64,000 nucleotides of DNA from Ustilaginoidea virens. Its lineage: Eukaryota; Ascomycota; Sordariomycetes; Hypocreales; Clavicipitaceae. Shown in pieces: positions 1-10,470 of the stretch. Numbering within the stretch: the first letter of the stretch is position 1; every line of letters begins with the position of its first letter. The translations under genes were made by a program, and so were the position numbers. The stretch covers positions 248,001-312,000 of the forward strand of contig NC_057318.1 in assembly GCF_000687475.1 (NCBI RefSeq). Reading direction: 5' to 3'. The notes beneath the pieces were generated by a model. That model saw nothing but the letters and a program-made list of their open reading frames with translations, did not search any database and was not told the origin of the DNA.

Positions 1-1565
1 CTTGCACCCCCCCTCCTTCTTGGTGCAAATCAGTCTGGTGTTGAGCCCTTGCTCACCGGTATGCCAGATGGTTCAATGCCCCCCTCCGACCTACACATGC
101 CGAGGAGGGGTCATGGCAGCCTTGTCGTCTTTCCATCCCGAGTTTGACAGGCATTCCAGTCCTTTCAACTGCTGTGTCGAGCAAAAAAATGAGCATTCGA
201 TAGAATTGCATGCTTAGAAGCCACCGGTGTTCCCCCCCCCTCCCCCCCCCCCAAATAGACGTTACGCAACAAGTGTTTGACGGGATATGCCGAAATGATA
301 CCACCACACCTGTACACTTGTCTTGCCGTCGGTTGTCCCGGGTTGTGGTGGTGGTTGGATCTGCCGTGAGCAAACTACCTTTTCCTCTTTGTCCGTTGCT
401 CGTTTTGCTGACCTTTGCAAGTCACCCGCCTTCGCGTGCGGGGTGGCGATGGTAGCAAGTGACGTAGGGGTGGTTGTTGGCCTTCAAGGGCATCACCGTC
501 ACGGCACAGGCGGAACCACTTCTTTGCAGATCACCCGTCTCCCGTTCCCGTTCCTGTCCCTGTCCCTGTCCCTGTCCCGTCTCGATATGCGGGCGTGACT
601 CGTCTTGGCGTGAATGCAGAGCGTCCATTCTGCCACGGACGTTGACAGCCTTTTGATCGTTTGGCCATTACGTAGGTCGACGCGAGTATACGGGCGCAAA
701 GCTATATCCAGGTGCCCGCCGATCCTGCGGGCAACCCTCCTCACTGGCATCCCACCCAAGCGGCCTCTCGCACCTCGTTGTGGCAAAGTCCTTGCCGCTC
801 TGCTGGCCGTGTGCGGAGTTGCGTGTCCGCGTCGGCGCGCCTTTTGGTTATCCCCAGCGTGGAGGAGGCTTACGGGCTTTCCTGCGAGGCGGCTGCGCGA
901 TGTGGTCATTTTACCGGGGCGGATATCGCCAGTCCAGCGATGGACCCGTGGGGGGGCTGCGTGTAACATGACGTTGGGGTGAAGCTGGCGCTGCGTTTCG
1001 CAACGACGGGAGAGGCGGACTCGGCCTCGGGTCGGTGACGGCGAAGCTGGGACAAGGGTCGCATCGGGGTTCACTGGTTCTGGGCGGGAGCTCCCTGCCG
1101 CTTGGCACGGCTGCCCGGGCGCAACGGTACGAGGGGGTGATGCAGCCGGGTCGGGGCCGAACGAGGTTCAGCAACTAGAGACGTTGGAAAATAGACGAGG
1201 TAGTCTGTAACAGAGGACCGGAAGGGGTCGCTGGTCTGTGAGGCTGGTCTGTGAGACTGGTCTGTGAGTCGCGCGGACGACGTGGTTGGGTGTTTGGGCA
1301 AGACGCACGCAGCTGCTGGATACCAAGTCGAGGGCTTTGCCTGCCGTGGAAAAGTTTGGAGCGCCGTTCAAGCGGCTTCCACGACGTTCACATGGTCGTG
1401 ACCCCTTGGCCGCCATGACGGCGACCGCAGAGCGTCTGACACAGCTGCCTACAGTACTACCAACCGGCCAACAACGATTCCTAGGTATATATTGCTAAAT
1501 ATATATATATATATATATATGGAAAGGAAAGAAAACACCACGATCCGAAAGACATGCGACCTTCC
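1..1565. other. Gene-free stretch at the left edge
   Basis: I see no supportable gene here. The longest open frames owe their length to simple repeats (for example CTGTCC/CCTGTC repeats near 540-580 that read as Arg-Asp) and show no domain, signal peptide or spliceable continuation. The stretch holds C-rich runs near 225-255 and ends with a TA microsatellite just past the stop codon of the convergent permease gene. Confidence 0.5.
1499..1520. repeat. (AT)n microsatellite
   Basis: Eleven AT dinucleotides in a row lie about 45 bp beyond the permease stop codon, probably in or near its 3' UTR. Confidence 0.9.
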
Positions 1566-3844
1566 TTAGTCGCCGTGCACAGGGGGCCCGGCGTAGTTCT
1601 TGTGGCCCCAGACCCAGTACCAGATGGCCGAGACGGCGGTCGCGGCGACAAAGACGGCCGGGGCGTAGTTGACGGTCGAGGCTTGGACGGGGACGGCCGA
1701 GGGCATGCAGAACAGGGGGAGGGCGAGGGCGGACCAAGCTGGCGGGGCAGTTAGCAGCCGACGAGGAAAGATGGAAAAGTAAGGACGCAAGAAAGGAAGA
1801 AAGCAAAAAGCAAGAAGACAGTGCAAGAAAGGAAGAAAGCAAAAAGCAAGAAGACAACAAGAAAGGAAGGAAGAAAGCGAGAAAGCGAGAAAGGAAGAAA
1901 GCGAAAAGCAAAAAGACAGCAAGAAAGGAAGAAGAAAGCGAGAAAGCGAGAAAGGAAGAAAGCGAAAAGCAAGAAAGCAAGAAAAAAAAAGAGAAATATA
2001 GAAAGAGCGAGAAAAAGCAACAAGGCAAGAAAAAAGACAAACACAAAAGAGCGAGAATAAGCAGTCTACCGGGAGTGGTGACGCAGGCTACTCACCTACG
2101 GCAATCACATTGGCCGCGTAGCCAAACCTGCCCAGGGGAAACTTGGCGCCTTGCACGGCCCGGCGCCCCGTCATCAGGCTGATGGCAATGGGGCAGGCGT
2201 ACGACGCCGTCAGGGAGATGACGCCGACGCCGGAAAAGGCGTTGAAGGCGGCCGAGGAGCCAAAGTAGATGAGGCCCAGGGCCACCTCGACCGCCATGCA
2301 CAGCATCATGGCGTTGAGCGGCACGTCCAGGCGGCGGTCGACCTTCATCCAGGTCCGGGAGCCGGGGATGGCGCCGTCGCGCGAAAAGGCCCAGGCGCAG
2401 CGCGACGACGCCGTGGTGCAGCCGATGCCGCAGATGATGGCGAGCACCATGAGCGGCACCAGCAGCGCAAACGCGCCGCCGGCGTGCCCGACGGCCGACT
2501 TGATGATGGCGGGCACGGGCTGGCCGGACAGGAGCTGCGTGAGCATCGGGATGTCGGGCAGGACGAAGCACAGCGGCACGAGGAAGAGCAGGCCGGCGAC
2601 CGTGTTGAGGAGGATGGTGGCCACCATGGCCTTGGGCACCTGGGTGGCAGGCTGCTGCACCTCTTCGCACATGCTGTTGCAGCGTGTTTTTCAACCTTGG
2701 TCAGCCGGGCAAAAATCCAACAGAACCGGCAAACGGGGGATGCATCCCGGGGTATGCAAAATGAGGGCTTACGAGACAATCATGCCGGTGGAGGAAGTGG
2801 CGTAGCCGGCGTGCAAGAGACCGACCATAAAGGACCACCCGTCGGGCCAGCCCGAGTTGTTCTCAAAGTGCGTAAAGACCCAGCTGGCATCGCGACGGCC
2901 GTTGGCGGCGATGGCAAGGACGCAGACCATGATGGCAATGACGCCGGCAAAGGTCCAGAAAATGGCAGCCGTCTGTGCCGAGCAATCTGTCAACATGATA
3001 TGATTCCCTTTCATCACACGAGGTTTTGTGGCAGCCCTTGCGGGATACCGGGATACCGGGATACCGGGAGGGGGGGAAACGGGGGGAACCCTTCCCGCTT
3101 GACGTGCCCACCAGCCTTTTGCGTGCGCGTTGCCGCGTCGCGCGTCTACTTACATCAATCCAGGGGAGCCACTTGTTGGCCAGGGCAGACACGGCGTTGC
3201 ACAGCAGCGTGATGCCGAGAAAGATGAGAAAGACTTGGTAAGGGGCCCCCTCCAAGACGGGGTGGGCCTCGTCGTCGGCAAAGACGTTGACGCAGGCGAC
3301 AAAGAAGAGCGTGGTGCCAAAGTTGACGGCGAGGGTGATGGTGATGTTGCCGACCAGATATGCCCAGCCGCAAGTCCAGCTGGCGAGGCGGCGCCACCTT
3401 GCCGGAGCAAGCATGAAGGCCTGGTAATACACGCCTGGAGAGCTTTGTTGTCAGCACGGATCGGATGACGATACCAGGGCCTTTCTCTGCTTGATTGTAC
3501 TCGCCTCCAGCGGTCGGGTAGACACTGGTGATTTCGCCCAGGGAGCTCGCGACGCAGAAAATGATGGCCGACACGGCGACCCAGCCCCAGATGATGTCGA
3601 CGGGCCCGCCTCCCAGCAACGGATACACCAGCGTCGTCGCCAGGCCGTAGGGAATGGCCGCCAGGACAAACGACATGAAGGCGACCTGGAAGGTCGACCG
3701 GTTCCGGGCCAGCTCGGGCTTGTAGCCGAAATTCTCGGGGCCTTGGTCGGCCGAGCCGTTTTCGTGGGACATTCGCAGGTGGTGGTCGGCGCCCTTGTCG
3801 GCGGCGACGGCATCCCCCAGGGAATCGCGCTTGGTGAGCGCCAT
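1566..3844 (-). CDS. Amino-acid permease, APC superfamily (GABA/choline permease-like)
   Basis: Predicted multi-pass transporter that moves amino acids, GABA or a related amine across a membrane. Five exons read by eye (3844-3505, 3434-3154, 2972-2773, 2673-2096, 1738-1566) join in phase to 523 residues, normal for fungal APC permeases. Family features seen: a first hydrophobic helix with IPYGLATTLVYPLL, the TAGGVYYQ segment near residue 112, WTCGWAYLVGN, and the late MCEEVQQPATQVPKAM motif that follows the helix-5/6 region in this family. The ATG at 3844 was chosen because upstream in-frame sequence is only repeat-encoded Pro/Arg/Asp/Thr. Intron 1 begins GCGAGT rather than GT and has a CTGAC branch site; this is the only junction that keeps the conserved TAGG-VYYQ frame. 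Intron 4 is 357 bp and GA-rich. Substrate cannot be told from sequence alone. Confidence 0.88.
1765..2050 (+). repeat. Polypurine (GAAAG-rich) low-complexity tract inside permease intron 4
   Basis: The + strand carries irregular repeats of AAGAAAG, GAAAGC and GCAAGAA over almost 300 bp. On the coding strand this is a long polypyrimidine tract. It makes up most of a 357-bp intron, several times longer than the other introns of the gene. Confidence 0.85.
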
Positions 3845-3885
3845 GGTCGACTCCAGCTGCGGCGTGCAGGCGTGGGATGGTGTGG

Positions 3886-3940
3886 TTCGGTCGGGCAGTC
3901 GGGCGGTCGGGCGGTCGGGCGGTCGGGCGGTCGGGCAGTC
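3886..3940. repeat. (GTCGGGCG)n tandem repeat
   Basis: About six near-perfect 8-bp units lie 40-100 bp upstream of the permease start codon. They create misleading Pro/Arg/Thr-rich open frames on the minus strand. Confidence 0.85.
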
Positions 3941-4216
3941 ACGATGCGCCAATGGGCATGAACCACGCTCAGCCGGCAGGAGGAAGGGATTGGGGGAGGG
4001 ATATTGTGCACCCAGGAAAGGCCTTCACGCTCGGATGAGCGACCAGAAATAAGCGGATGGGGGAAGAGGAGGATGGCCGGGAGGACGACGAAGGATTGAG
4101 GCCCATTGTAGTGCAGAGTCCTGCGTAGGTCGCACAGTGGGGTTCAACGATACCTGGTTAACAAGGTTGTTAAAAAAGAAAAAAAAAAAAAAAAGAAGGA
4201 AAAAAAATATGGGAAT

Positions 4217-4260
4217 GACTGAACCTGACTGAACCTGACTGAACCTGACTGAACCTGACT
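4217..4260. repeat. (GACTGAACCT)n tandem repeat
   Basis: Four to five perfect 10-bp units directly follow an A-rich run. No coding or regulatory role can be shown. Confidence 0.88.
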
Positions 4261-6048
4261 GGAATTGCTGATTGGTTAGGGGGGCCCCGCTCTGCTGGGG
4301 TTTCACCATGTTTCGGAAGAGAATGAGAGCAGCAGGCGCTGGGATGCAGAAGCAGGACCTGGCACTGGGCTTAATCTTCCTTTTTTGGCTGCTTTTTTGC
4401 CTGATGGACGGTTCGATCTTGGCCTCTTGGCCAGCGCTAACCCCCCCAAGCTGCTGGGATACCGGGCAGACGAATTGACTCTGGGTAAAAAAGTCCAGAG
4501 GACAAATCGCCCCGCCTGAGGGCCCATCAACAAGTGTCAACGCGACCTCGTACGAGGGCATCGGCTTCCGAGTCAACCGACACTGACAGTTGTTGAGCCT
4601 TTGGGGCCCGCCCCCATCTGAGACTCTGATCTGCCATCTCCCCCGGCTTCTGACTCCGATTCCTGTGACCCGGAAATTATCGGGCGCAGTGACAGCCCAG
4701 GGCCCAGGGCCCAGGGCACAGGGATGAGAACCCGTGGGGAACTGGCCTGTGCCCTGGGGGCTGGCGATTCATGATGCATGCACGACGCTCTGCCAGCACG
4801 GACACCATCATCATGTCGCAGCATAACTCCGTACGGAGTGGAGCCTCGCCGAGCTGTACGGGCCGCGGCTGGACTGCTCTGGACCTTTTATTCATCCATG
4901 ATGAGTGCAGTGGGAGATGGCGTGTTGAACGAGCACCACCACCACGTCTGGGGACCTGCATGAGCGACCGTTCCGTTGCCGTCTTGATTGTTCCTGGCGG
5001 ACGGGAGGGTTCGAGGGAGGCTCGGCGGCTCGGAGGCTCGGAGGAGTCGTCGTCAGTCAACTCTTTTCTGCCAGGAACGGAACGCTGCAACATGTTGATC
5101 GCGTTGGATGCAGGCAGGGAGAAGAAAAGAAAGGTCAACTTGACGTCAAGCGTCCCGTCCCGTCCCATTGGCTGCCCTTTTCTTCCTGGCCGCTGAACTG
5201 TGCAACGCGCACTGCGCACTGTGTGAATGCTTATCATCCATGTCTTCTGCATTGCCGACAAGTCCCTGGCAGGGTTTGTCCGCAACCTGGTGATTGATTT
5301 CTGCTGGATGCACGGTATCCGCCAAGCTTCTGATTTCCCTCTGGCTGCGTACTACTATGTACATGGGTGATGAAGCCTGCAGCGTCTGACGTGAGCTTGA
5401 CCCCCTGCCTGGTCCGGCTGCATGCCCCACGAGCAGCAGTCGTACTGTACGTAGCAATCGTGGCAATCGTGGCAATCGAGACTGACAGACGTCAGAACGT
5501 CACAAGACGCGCAGAGCCAACCATCTCCACAAGATGCGGACGAAAACGGCAACCTCGAAAACTCGAACAACGTCCGACTGCCACCCCGTGGATTTGTTTG
5601 GTGCACCTTTGACATGTCTGGTCCTTTGACGTGTCGGGCCCTTTGACGTGTCTGGTCCCCTTTAGCGCCAGTCCGCGACATTCCATGCAAACACGCCCAA
5701 GCTCCCCGTCCGTCGCACAAATGACTCGCTCCTGGCAACCCTTGGGCCCGTCGTCATGCCCTAGCCCTGTCTTCTTTCTAGCCTCCCTCCAGTCCACTTC
5801 TGCCTGGTCCCGTCGTCAAGCCAGCCGATTTACCGCCCCGGAAAAAAAAAAAAAACGCACCAAAACTCCCGTCGCTAATGACCATCCCGGCGGGCGCTTG
5901 ACCAGCCGGCAGCAGAACGCCACCTGTCGCAAGCCCGCGGCAACTCGCCAAGCACAAACAAAAGGCCCGTCAGATCTCGCAGACGGACGTGCTGCGCCGT
6001 GCTGTTGCCGTGCTTGATCAGTGCCCGCCGCCCCCCCGGTCCAGCCCT

Positions 6049-6489
6049 TCATCCCCGGCCGCCGTTGTAGTCGGCGCCTCCGGCCTTGCGCAGCCTCGCC
6101 ACCAGCTCCTTCTCCTCCAGGTCGCCCCTGTCGCTGACCGTCACGGCGATGCTATGGTGCGAAAGAACCTGCTTGACCGCGCCGCTCTCCACGCTCACCC
6201 TGGCCTTGCGCATGACCCTGGTGCCCTCGCCGATCCAGACCACCAGAACAAACTTGACGCGCGTGCTCTCCTTGTCGTTGGCGTACTCGACGCGCACGTA
6301 GCCGTACTGGACCTCGGCATCGTCCAGCCCGGCTGCCATTTCTCCGATGCCCCCCGTGCCCGTCCGGCTCAGGGCGAGCCGGTTGCCGGTCGGTGCTGCG
6401 TACGACAAGAGCATCCAGTTGGTGGCGTTCTTGTCGTCCCGCACGACCTGGTACGCCTCGGCGATTTCGGGAGCATCCAGCCCGCTCAT
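6049..6489 (-). CDS. Coactosin-like actin-binding protein (ADF-H domain)
   Basis: A 146-residue protein made almost entirely of one ADF/cofilin-homology domain of the coactosin type, which binds F-actin in the cytoplasm. It starts MSGLDAPEIAEAYQVVRDD and continues NWMLLSYA, then the conserved LALSRTGTGGIGEMAAGLDD block and YGYVRVEYANDKES, KFVLVVWIGEG, RKARVSVESGAVK and the C-terminal LRKAGGADY. The length matches the family, so the domain looks complete in one exon. The open frame runs on upstream to 6846, but that extension has no similarity to the family, so the ATG at 6489 is preferred. No acidic C-terminal extension is seen. Neighbours are functionally unrelated. Confidence 0.88.
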   Translation of the reverse strand: MSGLDAPEIAEAYQVVRDDKNATNWMLLSYAAPTGNRLALSRTGTGGIGEMAAGLDDAEVQYGYVRVEYANDKESTRVKFVLVVWIGEGTRVMRKARVSVESGAVKQVLSHHSIAVTVSDRGDLEEKELVARLRKAGGADYNGGRG

Positions 6490-7530
6490 TGCTTCGCTCC
6501 GCACCACAAGACGCGGTTCCGCCTTGTCCTTCTTGTGTAACGCGTCTTGTTGGGTTTTGTGGCCTCCTGGGAACGCCGGGTTTTTGGCGGGACGGGGCGC
6601 TGGATCTGCTTTGGGGTGCCGAGTGTGAGGCTGCTGACGCGCGACCTTTGTTCCGTGCGACGTGGGAGCTGGTGCAACCACGAAACAGAAATTGTTGACA
6701 AGTCGACGAATGGATGGGATGGACGGATGCCAAAAAGGCAAAGGGGCTTCGTTCTCGCTCTCGCTGGACCCACAACACGCACGACTTGGTCCAAGCAAAA
6801 CAGGCAACATTGAATCAATGGAACCCGAACCATTGACATGGCTCAACCGCGCTAAGCCATCGACCGTCGTTCCGGGTTTGTAGAAAGTGGCTGGGCCCTC
6901 GCCTCGACAAGTCTTTCTTCTTTACCGGCTAGCATCACAGAGAGAGCCGGGGCTGCCAACTCATACGTATATTGCAGAACGCCGTGATCCTGAGCAAGCC
7001 ATCGCTTCGTCAGTCGCGTATTCCACCCGACTCCGCCGTAGAGGGCTGATCAACAAATCCACTCGGCAGCGGGAAATGTGGGAAAGACAAGAGTTCGGCC
7101 TGGCCATCACACGAGGCCCCCGCCACTCTGGCCCAAGCCACTCTGAATATCTCGAGGGAGCGTCGATTGCCCTGGATAATCGCCTGCGGCAACAGAGACT
7201 CGTGCCATGCATAACATGCCGAGGCCGACCTCGACTTCACCTCCAAGCAATTGCCTGAACATACACTGGTTTACTTGCCAGGCCTCATGAAATCTACGCC
7301 ACGAAATCTACGCCACGAGGATCAACGTTCAACAGGGCGTTTCGATTCGCATTAGATGGCGTCCAGGCAAGCGTCCTCGGCGCCGGTCCTATCCCGATAA
7401 CCCAACATGATGCTCATCTGGCAACTCATCACCAGTTGCTACTTTGGATACCCGCCAAGCTTTGCACTTCCGGGGTTTCTTTCCACACGCACTGCCAGCA
7501 GCCTGGGAAGCCGTCACCACGCCCAAGCGC
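6490..7530. other. Intergenic interval, no gene seen
   Basis: About 1 kb lies between two minus-strand genes. It should hold the coactosin-like gene promoter and 5' UTR and the 3' UTR of the MutY gene. The open frames present overlap each other on both strands and show no recognisable domains. Confidence 0.5.
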
Positions 7531-9345
7531 TCAGCCAAGGCACGCCTGCACGAGAGCCCAGCATTTTCTCATGCCCGTGCCCATCGACTCCCCTTCCACG
7601 TCGGCCGTCCATCTCGCCGGGACGGATGTGCTCTCTGGAGACACACGACCCGCCACCCGGAACACGTGAACGTACATGGTCAGCTTGAGATGCGAGAACA
7701 GCCACGGCACGCTCCCTATTTCGGAGACGTGCTCGACTTCTGCTTTGCCGCGGGAGCCGAACAAGCTGCCGACGTGGGCCGTGGCAATCTCCTTGCGCTG
7801 CGCTGCTGAGCAGTCCTCGTGGGGGACCGTCTTGCTGGGGAATTCCCACAGGCCCGCAAGGAGGCCCCTTTCTGGACGGCGGTGGATGAGGTACGTCTTG
7901 TCGGGCCCTTGTATCGCGCACACGACGGCTTCCTCGGCACGCACCGCCTTCTTGACAACCTTGACGGGGAATCTGCGAGCGTAGTTGGAAATTGCTTCTT
8001 GAGCGTCCGCTTCCCTTTTCGCGTCCCGTGGCGCTGGGGACTTGGCTGCCAAGCCAAAGTCGGAGAGGGTCGTTTGCTTGGCTTTGCTCTGGGTTCCGCC
8101 TCGGACCTTGGATTCTTCAGAGGCAGCCAGGTCCGCATCCTGTGCTGCTGCGTCTTCAAAGGGCTCGCACAGGCTGCAGACATCTTCAATGTCGGCAGGG
8201 GCTCCACTGTCGGGCCGGCGGCCCATGTTTCTCGCCTCGTTGTACACGCGACACGATGCCGTGATGGGGCATTGCGAGCAGTTTGGTTTCGGCGAGCAGA
8301 CCGTGCTGCCGAGCTCCATCAAGGCCTGGCCCCAGCGGCCCGGTCGGCTCGACACGTCTGCGCGAGGGTCCTCCTGGGCTCCGCGGTCCCGCGCAACGGC
8401 TTTGACGAGAGCGTCGGCAGCTGCCCAGATGGTGTCGATTACCTTCTTGTCCGTCTTGATGTTGCCGTGAATGCCTAGCTGGCGACTCAGAACCCGAAGG
8501 ACGTTGCCGTCGACCATGGGAGCGGCTCGGCCAAAGACGATGGCCGAGATGGCCCCGGCGGTGTACCGCCCGACGCCAGGAACTCTTGCTTCAAGCTCAG
8601 CGGCGACGGACGGCAGAAGGCCTTGCATGGCGGGGTCTGACACGACGAGCTTTGCTGCCTGGTGGATGCGCGTCGCCCGGCTGTAGTATCCGAGCCCGCG
8701 CCACGCAGCCAAGACGTCCTCGGCATCGGCAGCGGCCAGGTCTTGGATGCAGGGCCACTTGGCCATCCACCGGTTCCAGTAGTCAATCACCACGGCCACT
8801 CTTGTCTGCTGAAGCATGATTTCGCTGATCCACACTTGGTAGGCGCGCACCTCTAGCTGCTTCCTCAACTCTTGCTGATCCAGGTCAGGCGCAGCACGAG
8901 GGTCGATCCAGGACTTGCGCCACGGCATGGAGCGAGACGCGCTCACGGAATCGAACCATGACAGGAGGGACTGGCGATGCTCGAGCCCCTTGGTTTCGCA
9001 GAGGAGCAGCGGCCGGTGGTAGGAGAGGGAGTGCCGGCGTCCATCAAGAGGCGAGCATGGCTGCCGTATCGTGGCGACGCCTGGTTCGAAGAGGGAGGTG
9101 AAAGAAGTGGTCTTTGGCCTGGCTGCCCGCGGACCCGACACCTTTCTTCTCTTGGTGCTGCGCGCTTTTTCGCCTGCCGATTCGCTGGCTCGGCCAAAGC
9201 TGTCGTCGTAGCTGTCGTCGTAGCTGTCGTCGTCGCTGCCAGGCGCGGCGGCGTTGCGGCGTGCTGTCGAGCTGGGTATGCCTTTCTTGGGTCGGTTTGG
9301 GGCCAGGTTTGTCGACGAGGCCCTCAATGCTCGCTTACCGGCCAT
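7531..9345 (-). CDS. mutY: Adenine DNA glycosylase, MutY/MUTYH family
   Basis: Single-exon gene for 604 residues. The enzyme removes adenine mispaired with 8-oxoguanine in base-excision repair. A disordered N-terminus carries an Asp/Ser/Tyr repeat (SDDDSYDDSYDDSF) and a basic KRRK nuclear-localisation-like patch near residues 60-70. The HhH-GPD domain spans about residues 160-370: catalytic Glu175 in WISEIMLQQT, helix-hairpin-helix VPGVGRYTAGAI near 256-267 and catalytic Asp279 in VDGNVLRVL. An iron-sulphur loop follows with Cys350, 356, 359 and 365. The first gap is x5, one shorter than the C-x6-C known from bacterial MutY. A C-terminal NUDIX-like 8-oxoG-recognition domain lies at about 445-590 (LIHRRPERGLLAGLWEFPSK). 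Start is the first ATG. A constitutive repair role is likely. Confidence 0.95.
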   Translation of the reverse strand: MAGKRALRASSTNLAPNRPKKGIPSSTARRNAAAPGSDDDSYDDSYDDSFGRASESAGEKARSTKRRKVSGPRAARPKTTSFTSLFEPGVATIRQPCSPLDGRRHSLSYHRPLLLCETKGLEHRQSLLSWFDSVSASRSMPWRKSWIDPRAAPDLDQQELRKQLEVRAYQVWISEIMLQQTRVAVVIDYWNRWMAKWPCIQDLAAADAEDVLAAWRGLGYYSRATRIHQAAKLVVSDPAMQGLLPSVAAELEARVPGVGRYTAGAISAIVFGRAAPMVDGNVLRVLSRQLGIHGNIKTDKKVIDTIWAAADALVKAVARDRGAQEDPRADVSSRPGRWGQALMELGSTVCSPKPNCSQCPITASCRVYNEARNMGRRPDSGAPADIEDVCSLCEPFEDAAAQDADLAASEESKVRGGTQSKAKQTTLSDFGLAAKSPAPRDAKREADAQEAISNYARRFPVKVVKKAVRAEEAVVCAIQGPDKTYLIHRRPERGLLAGLWEFPSKTVPHEDCSAAQRKEIATAHVGSLFGSRGKAEVEHVSEIGSVPWLFSHLKLTMYVHVFRVAGRVSPESTSVPARWTADVEGESMGTGMRKCWALVQACLG

Positions 9346-9692
9346 GGCTCGTTAGAGTTCTTGGGGTTGTGTGAACCAGCCAGACTGGGTCGCGTAGTTG
9401 CATGAAAGTGTCTGGTTGGATGGTCGAGTTGGACGCGTCGTACATAGCTGGCGCGATCGGCCCCACTACGCGTCGCGAGGCCGCAGCCAGCGCTGAGTCG
9501 CTGACGATGATGGGCAAGGATCCGGATGCCCGGGCGCACAGTGCGCACTGTGTGATGCGGACAACCGTTCATCGATTCCACGGGGGCACATGCGGGCAAC
9601 ATGCAGGGAATGGAGTCAAATAGACCTTTGCATGGGTTCATTCCGCTGCCGAAAGGACTCTGCTTGGGTAGGGTGGCCCAAAGACGAGGATG
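9346..9692. other. MutY upstream region, no gene seen
   Basis: This 347-bp stretch is bounded by the MutY start codon and the MITE. It presumably contains the MutY promoter. A GTGCGCACTGTGTGATGC-like segment near 9540 resembles sequence near 5205-5225, both with GCGCACTGTGTGA, but nothing further can be said. Confidence 0.4.
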
Positions 9693-10470
9693 GAGACTAC
9701 ATATCAACCGACCTATGCCCCCCCCTAGTCATTCGACCCCCCCATAATAACTTAACAGACCTGACCAATGCTCTTTCATAATATAGAGATACGCTAATAA
9801 ATAATAGTAGATCCTTTAATCTATAGTAGCCACTAGACTATAAGTATCTTTATATATATTTTTCTATAGTGAGTGACTTCCCTTATATTTTTACTAGGTA
9901 TCCCTACCTAAGAACCTAATATTAAAAGTAGATAAAGTATCTTTATATAGACTTTTGTATCGAAAGTGACTTCCTTTTTTTTTATTAGGTAGGTACCTAG
10001 GTCTTTAGGTACTATATATAGAGAAAGTACCTTTATATATATTTTTCTATATAAAGCGACTTCTTATATTTCCACTAAGTACCTAGGTACTGAGTACCTA
10101 GGTACTAGGGATAGAAAGAGAGGTACCTTTATATATATATTTCTATAGAAAGTGACCTTCTTTAATACTCTTACTAGGTATCTTTATGTAAGAACCTAAT
10201 AAAATAGTAGAGAAAGTACTTCTCCCTATATTTTTCTAAAGAAAGTAACTTCTTTAATTTCTTTTACTAGGTACCCCTACCTAAGAACCTAGTAAAGTAT
10301 TAGAGAAAGTACTTCTCTATATAGCTTTCTATATAAAGTGACCTGACCCACTATTCCCTAATAAACCAATTATATTAAGAGTATAGCCTATAGTAATGGT
10401 CAGGTCAGTTAAGTTATTATGGGGGGGTCGGATGACAAAGGGGGATATAGGTCGGTTGACCTGTACCCTC
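9693..10470. mobile_element. MULE-type MITE, copy 1 (AT-rich, about 75-bp terminal inverted repeats)
   Basis: A non-coding, AT-rich element of 778 bp, nearly identical over its whole length to the element at 43134-43914 and in the same orientation. Both ends begin GAG and form imperfect inverted repeats of about 75 bp (GAGACTACATATCAACCGAC at the left; the right end read backwards begins GAGGGTACAGGTCAACCGAC), followed by a run of C, CATAATAACTTAAC and GACCTGACC. The inside consists of degenerate repeats built from AAAGTGACTTC, ACTAGGTACC, CCTAAGAACCTA and TTTATATATATTT. There is no open reading frame, so it would depend on a transposase encoded elsewhere. Unlike copy 2, its 9-bp flanks (ACGAGGATG and GCAGCAAAC) do not match. 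Confidence 0.88.

Larger units (their letters stand above)
3845..6048. other. Gene-poor interval between permease and coactosin-like gene
   Basis: I see no convincing gene. The interval holds tandem repeats (listed separately), a poly-A run near 4178-4207, a second A run near 5840-5855 and several TTTGACGTGTC/TGGTCC repeats near 5610-5660. The open frames lack domains, signal peptides or splice-compatible continuations. The part next to 3844 should contain the permease promoter. Confidence 0.5.

Noticed and set aside
499..1074. 191-residue open frame on the minus strand
   Set aside because: Its C-terminus is a CTGTCC-repeat-encoded Arg-Asp run, it has no domain, and overlapping frames of similar length exist on the + strand.
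2151..3212. 353-residue open frame on the + strand
   Set aside because: It is the shadow of the spliced amino-acid permease on the other strand in GC-rich coding DNA.
6490..6846. N-terminal extension of the coactosin-like protein to 265 residues
   Set aside because: The added part has no similarity to the family, and the canonical MSGLD start is present at 6489.
9693..10470. Solo LTR or hAT-type element for the 780-bp repeat
   Set aside because: Ends are long inverted repeats, not TG..CA, and the duplication at copy 2 is 9 bp, longer than the 5 bp of LTR elements and the 8 bp of hAT.
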